Part shown: one piece after another, positions 5,868 through 8,573 of the stretch
Numbering within the stretch: position 1 is the stretch's first letter
Layout: the number at the start of each line of letters is the position of its first letter
Assembly (NCBI GenBank): GCA_903919215.1
Contig: CAIXHI010000343.1
Coordinates: 1-8,573 of the forward strand
Direction of reading: 5' to 3'
Length of the DNA stretch: 8,573 nt
Origin: an uncultured Acidimicrobiaceae bacterium
GTDB taxonomy: Bacteria; Actinomycetota; Acidimicrobiia; Acidimicrobiales; Ilumatobacteraceae
Position numbers and translations under genes: made by a program
The notes under the pieces: generated by a model
What the model was told of the DNA's origin: nothing
Seen by the model: the letters and a program-made list of their open reading frames with translations, nothing else
Database searches by the model: none

Positions 5868-6671
5868 ATGACCGATAGCCAGGATCGTCCGCGAGTGGTC
5901 GAACCTCCGCTGTGGGAGCAGTGGGCGGCGAAGTCGGCCGAACTGCCCCAGGGTGAGCGGTTGCAGAAGGTGTTGGCCGTGCGAGGCTGGGGAAGCCGTC
6001 GTGTCTGCGAGGACATGATCAGCGCTGGCCGCGTGACGGTGAATGGTGAGATCGCCGTGCTGGGACGTCGTGTCGAGACCGAGCACGACACCGTCGAGGT
6101 CGACGGTGTGCCAATCGGCCTTAAACCGGGGCTCGTGTACTACCTACTGAACAAACCCGAGGGTGTGGTGACCACGGCGCACGACCCGCAGGGTCGCCCG
6201 ACGGTGGTGCAGTTGGTGCCGGAGGAGCCGCGGGTGTACCCCGTGGGGCGCCTCGATCAGGCCACCGAAGGACTGCTGTTGATGACCAACGATGGCGATC
6301 TCGCGCACCGGCTGGCACACCCCAGTCATGGTGTCGACAAGGAGTACCTGGCCGAGGTGGAGGGTGCCCCCGGGCAAGGCGCGGTGCGCCGTCTGCGCGA
6401 GGGGATCGAGCTCGAGGATGGGATGACGGCCCCAGCGAAGGTCAGTCAGCCCAGTCCGGGTGTGCTGCGCATCACCATCCACGAGGGCCGCAATCGCCAG
6501 GTGCGGCGGATGTGCGAGGCGATCGGTCACCCGGTGAACCGCCTGGTGAGAGTGCGAATCGGGCCCCTCCGGGATGCAGCACTAGCACCCGGCAAATGGC
6601 GTGAGTTGAGCCAGGCCGAGGTCAACGCCCTGGTGGAAGCGGCCTCTGAGGGTGGTCGGCCGATAGCCTGA
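5868..6671 (+). CDS. rluB: 23S rRNA pseudouridine synthase, RluB/RsuA family
   Basis: This enzyme isomerises a uridine of 23S rRNA to pseudouridine; the E. coli RluB target is U2605 in the peptidyl-transferase region, and the target here is inferred. The 267-residue protein has an N-terminal S4 RNA-binding domain (about residues 30-80, ERLQKVLAVRGWGSRR then AGRVTVNG). The catalytic domain carries the nucleophile D130 in the family motif GRLDQATEGLLLMTNDG. Other family motifs are LNKPEGVVTT (94-103), KEYLAEV and HEGRNRQVRRM. A roughly 29-residue leader before the S4 domain is short and not obviously basic. The start ATG is 1 nt after the scpB stop, with no clear Shine-Dalgarno, so expression is probably coupled. 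The scpA-scpB-rluB order is conserved in actinobacteria, which supports RluB over the paralogues RsuA, RluE and RluF. The last codons contain a candidate promoter for tyrA. Confidence 0.94.
   Translation: MTDSQDRPRVVEPPLWEQWAAKSAELPQGERLQKVLAVRGWGSRRVCEDMISAGRVTVNGEIAVLGRRVETEHDTVEVDGVPIGLKPGLVYYLLNKPEGVVTTAHDPQGRPTVVQLVPEEPRVYPVGRLDQATEGLLLMTNDGDLAHRLAHPSHGVDKEYLAEVEGAPGQGAVRRLREGIELEDGMTAPAKVSQPSPGVLRITIHEGRNRQVRRMCEAIGHPVNRLVRVRIGPLRDAALAPGKWRELSQAEVNALVEAASEGGRPIA
6664..6669 (+). promoter_or_regulatory. Candidate internal -10 box for tyrA-aroA
   Basis: TAGCCT (followed by G) lies in the last codons of rluB and ends 8 nt before the tyrA GTG. It is identical to the box before trpS in sequence and nearly so in spacing. 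It could give a leaderless transcript of tyrA-aroA, independent of the scpA promoter. Because it sits in coding sequence, a chance match is possible. Confidence 0.4.
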
Positions 6672-6677
6672 TCAGTC

Positions 6678-7742
6678 GTGTCAACGGCGCGACGAGCGAA
6701 CATCGCAGGCCTCGGCCTCATTGGTGGGTCCATTGCCCGCGCACTCACCGAGCGCGGTTGGCACGTCAGCGGTGACGACCGGGATGCGACTCGTGTGCAA
6801 CGGGCACTGGCGATGGGCATCGTTCAGGCTGGCGCACTGGATCGCGATGCCGAGATCACGTTCGTGTGCACGCCGGTGCTGACGCTCGTCGATCAGGTTC
6901 GACGCGCACTGGCGGAGACGAAGGGCATCGTCACCGACGTCGGCAGTGTGAAGGGTTCGTTGGCTGCGGCCATCTCCGACCCCCGCTTCATCGGTGGCCA
7001 CCCGATGGCCGGCAGTGAACTCGAAGGGCTCGACGGAGCAGACGGCAGCATGTTCGAGGGCGCCGTATGGGTGCTCACACCCAGCGCCCACACCGCCGAC
7101 GACACGTTCTCTGCTGTGGCCGCGATCGTCTCCGAACTCGGTGCCGATGTGGTGGGACTCTCGGCCGACCGACACGATCAGGTGGTTGCCGTGATCAGCC
7201 ACGTGCCCCATCTCACCGCGGCGACGCTGATGGGGTTGGCCTCGGACCGTGCCGAGGAGCACGCGGCACTCCTGCGCTTGGCGGCTGGCGGCTTTCGTGA
7301 CATGACCCGCATCGCGAGTGGTCATCCGGCGATCTGGCTCGACATCTGCGCGGAGAACCGTGACGCCATCCTGTCGGCGCTGGACGGGATGATCGAGGGT
7401 CTGACGGAGATGCGTGAGGTGGTGAACACCGACGATCGCGCCGAGTTGCAGCGGCGTCTGACCAAGGCTCGCGACGCACGTTCCAACCTGCCCAGTCGCG
7501 TCAACCAGCCCAGCGACCTCGCGGAGATCCGAATCCCGATCCTGGACCGTCCGGGTTCGGCCGCCGAGGTGTTCACGCTGGCTGCGGAGTTGGGCGTCAA
7601 CATCGACAGCTTCGAAGTCGTGCACAGTGCCGAGGGCACCCGCGGTGTGGCGGTCGTACTGGTCGACGCGACGATGGCCGACACGTTCCGTGGCGGTCTC
7701 CTGGCTCGCGGTTACCGTCCCGCCGTGCAGCGGTTGAGCTGA
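6678..7742 (+). CDS. tyrA: Prephenate dehydrogenase with C-terminal ACT domain
   Basis: TyrA oxidatively decarboxylates prephenate to 4-hydroxyphenylpyruvate with NAD(P)+, committing the pathway to tyrosine; an arogenate preference cannot be excluded. The 354-residue protein opens with a Rossmann fold whose dinucleotide loop is GLGLIGGSIA (residues 11-20), with acidic D33/D34 after the second strand, which favours NAD+. The family motifs TDVGSVKG (86-93), GGHPMAGSE with the active-site H108, and SHVPH (174-178) follow. The helical dimerisation domain runs to about residue 275. An ACT domain (about 283-345, IPILDRPGSAAEVF, LGVNIDSFEV) suggests feedback control by an aromatic amino acid, probably tyrosine. 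No chorismate mutase domain is fused. The GTG start was chosen because it places the glycine-rich loop at the usual distance; it is 6 nt after rluB, with no Shine-Dalgarno but with a TAGCCT box 8 nt upstream. Confidence 0.95.
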   Translation: MSTARRANIAGLGLIGGSIARALTERGWHVSGDDRDATRVQRALAMGIVQAGALDRDAEITFVCTPVLTLVDQVRRALAETKGIVTDVGSVKGSLAAAISDPRFIGGHPMAGSELEGLDGADGSMFEGAVWVLTPSAHTADDTFSAVAAIVSELGADVVGLSADRHDQVVAVISHVPHLTAATLMGLASDRAEEHAALLRLAAGGFRDMTRIASGHPAIWLDICAENRDAILSALDGMIEGLTEMREVVNTDDRAELQRRLTKARDARSNLPSRVNQPSDLAEIRIPILDRPGSAAEVFTLAAELGVNIDSFEVVHSAEGTRGVAVVLVDATMADTFRGGLLARGYRPAVQRLS

Positions 7743-7745
7743 CCG

Positions 7746-8573
7746 ATGGACGTCTACCGCGTGGCCCCACTGGGTGCGCCGATCGACGCCGTCGTCGAGG
7801 TGCCGGGCTCCAAGAGCATCGCCAATCGCGCGCTGGTGTGTGCCGCGCTCGCCGAGGGTGAGAGTGTGCTGCGCGGCGTACCCGGTGGCGATGACACCGA
7901 AGCGATGCTCGACTGTCTGAAGGTGTTGGGCCTCGACTTCGAGCGTGAGGACGGAGATGTCAGGATCACCGGCGGGCTTGGTTCGTTTCGCGTTGGTCCA
8001 CTGACGTTGCACTGCCGCCTCGCTGGCACTACGTCCCGGTTCATCACCGCACTCGCCGCGCTCGGGCCGGGGCCGTACACGATCGACGGCCTCCCGCCGC
8101 TGCGGGCACGGCCGATGGCACCTCTTCATGACGCGCTGCTCGCCATGGGCGTGCGTGTGCAGTCCGCCGAAGGGCACGGCACTCTGCCCGTCAGCGTGCA
8201 CGGCCCGCTCGACCCGTCGGTCGACGAGGTGTCGCTGCGCGGCGACATCAGCAGTCAGTACCTCACGGCATTGATGCTGATCGCCCCCTACCTGCCGAAC
8301 GGGTTGCGTTTCGTGCTCACCACCCCGCTGGTGTCGCGCCCGTACGTGCGCATCACGGCTGCGGTGATGGCCTCGTTCGGTGTGCCGGGAGTGGAACTCG
8401 GTGATCGCATCATCACGGTCCCCCCGGGCCGCTACCAGCCGTGCGACTACACCATCGAACCCGATGCCAGCTCGGCCAGCTACCCACTCGCGGCAGCGGC
8501 CATCTGCGGTGGCACAGTGCGGGTGCCAGGGCTCACTCCTGCCTCGGTGCAAGGTGACGCCGGGTTCTGCCAC
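7746..8573 (+). CDS. aroA: 3-phosphoshikimate 1-carboxyvinyltransferase (EPSP synthase), 3'-truncated by the window edge
   Basis: EPSP synthase joins phosphoenolpyruvate to shikimate-3-phosphate, the sixth step of the shikimate pathway. The 276 visible codons are open to the window end, out of about 425-440 expected. Visible ligand motifs are PGSKSIANRAL (residues 20-30, K23 and R28), LAGTTSRF (92-99), RARPMAPL (120-127, R122), the shikimate-binding SSQYLTAL (169-176), SRPY (197-200) and PDASSASYPLAAAA (239-252). The LAGT..RF form differs from the NAGTAMRP of E. coli and, from memory, resembles actinobacterial enzymes. The catalytic Asp and Glu of the C-terminal lobe lie beyond the window. 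The ATG is 3 nt after the tyrA stop, with no strong Shine-Dalgarno, so the two genes are probably cotranscribed and coupled. Together they supply two aromatic-pathway steps from one transcript. Confidence 0.97.
   Translation, partial: MDVYRVAPLGAPIDAVVEVPGSKSIANRALVCAALAEGESVLRGVPGGDDTEAMLDCLKVLGLDFEREDGDVRITGGLGSFRVGPLTLHCRLAGTTSRFITALAALGPGPYTIDGLPPLRARPMAPLHDALLAMGVRVQSAEGHGTLPVSVHGPLDPSVDEVSLRGDISSQYLTALMLIAPYLPNGLRFVLTTPLVSRPYVRITAAVMASFGVPGVELGDRIITVPPGRYQPCDYTIEPDASSASYPLAAAAICGGTVRVPGLTPASVQGDAGFCH

Noticed and set aside
4425..6091. Minus-strand frames of 261 and 285 codons opposite scpA, scpB and rluB.
   Set aside because: They are Gln/Asp/Arg-rich shadows of conserved plus-strand genes and overlap one another and the gene boundaries.
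6681..8573. A 630-codon open frame on the minus strand opposite tyrA and aroA.
   Set aside because: It spans the boundary between two clear plus-strand genes, shows no recognisable domain, and is rich in Arg, Gly and His as expected from the antisense of GC-biased codons. It is a shadow frame.

Overview
The window is a GC-rich bacterial chromosomal segment. It is almost entirely coding and holds ten housekeeping-type genes in three transcription blocks. Gene order suggests an actinobacterium: pyrG - Nudix - xerD, then scpA - scpB - rluB, matches the conserved mycobacterial/actinobacterial neighbourhood. The sequence style fits as well: GTG starts, 1-4 nt stop/start overlaps, few Shine-Dalgarno sequences, and TANNNT boxes 7-8 nt before several starts, as expected for leaderless mRNAs. 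I lean towards Acidimicrobiia or a related deep-branching class, but that placement is inference and untested.

Block 1 (2-3258, + strand) begins inside pyrG (CTP synthase, N-terminus outside the window). It continues with an ADP-ribose-pyrophosphatase-like Nudix hydrolase, a XerD-type tyrosine recombinase and a small HD-domain protein. The last three are tightly packed: a 7-nt gap, then a GTGA and an ATGA overlap. Block 2 (3286-4272, - strand) is trpS, converging on the HD gene across a 27-bp gap that holds a perfect 6-bp hairpin. Block 3 (4467 to the end, + strand) is scpA-scpB (kleisin and winged-helix partners of the SMC condensin), rluB (23S rRNA pseudouridine synthase), tyrA (prephenate dehydrogenase with an ACT domain) and aroA (EPSP synthase, cut by the window end). 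Its genes overlap or are 1-6 nt apart, so it looks like one operon joining chromosome segregation, ribosome modification and aromatic amino-acid synthesis.

The only non-coding stretch of note is the 194-bp divergent region between trpS and scpA (4273-4466). It holds a roughly 62-bp unit present twice in tandem. Each copy contains a 17+17-bp palindrome with a GGG loop. Candidate leaderless promoters for trpS and scpA lie on either side and point away from each other. The palindromes therefore sit upstream of both predicted transcripts and probably act as DNA, for example as protein-binding sites or REP-like elements, rather than as RNA leaders or terminators. This is the least explained structure in the window. 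A box identical to the trpS one (TAGCCTG) also precedes tyrA, inside the end of rluB, and suggests an internal promoter for tyrA-aroA.

I found no RNA genes, insertion sequences, CRISPR arrays, prophage or defence genes. Most of the window is ordinary core genome.
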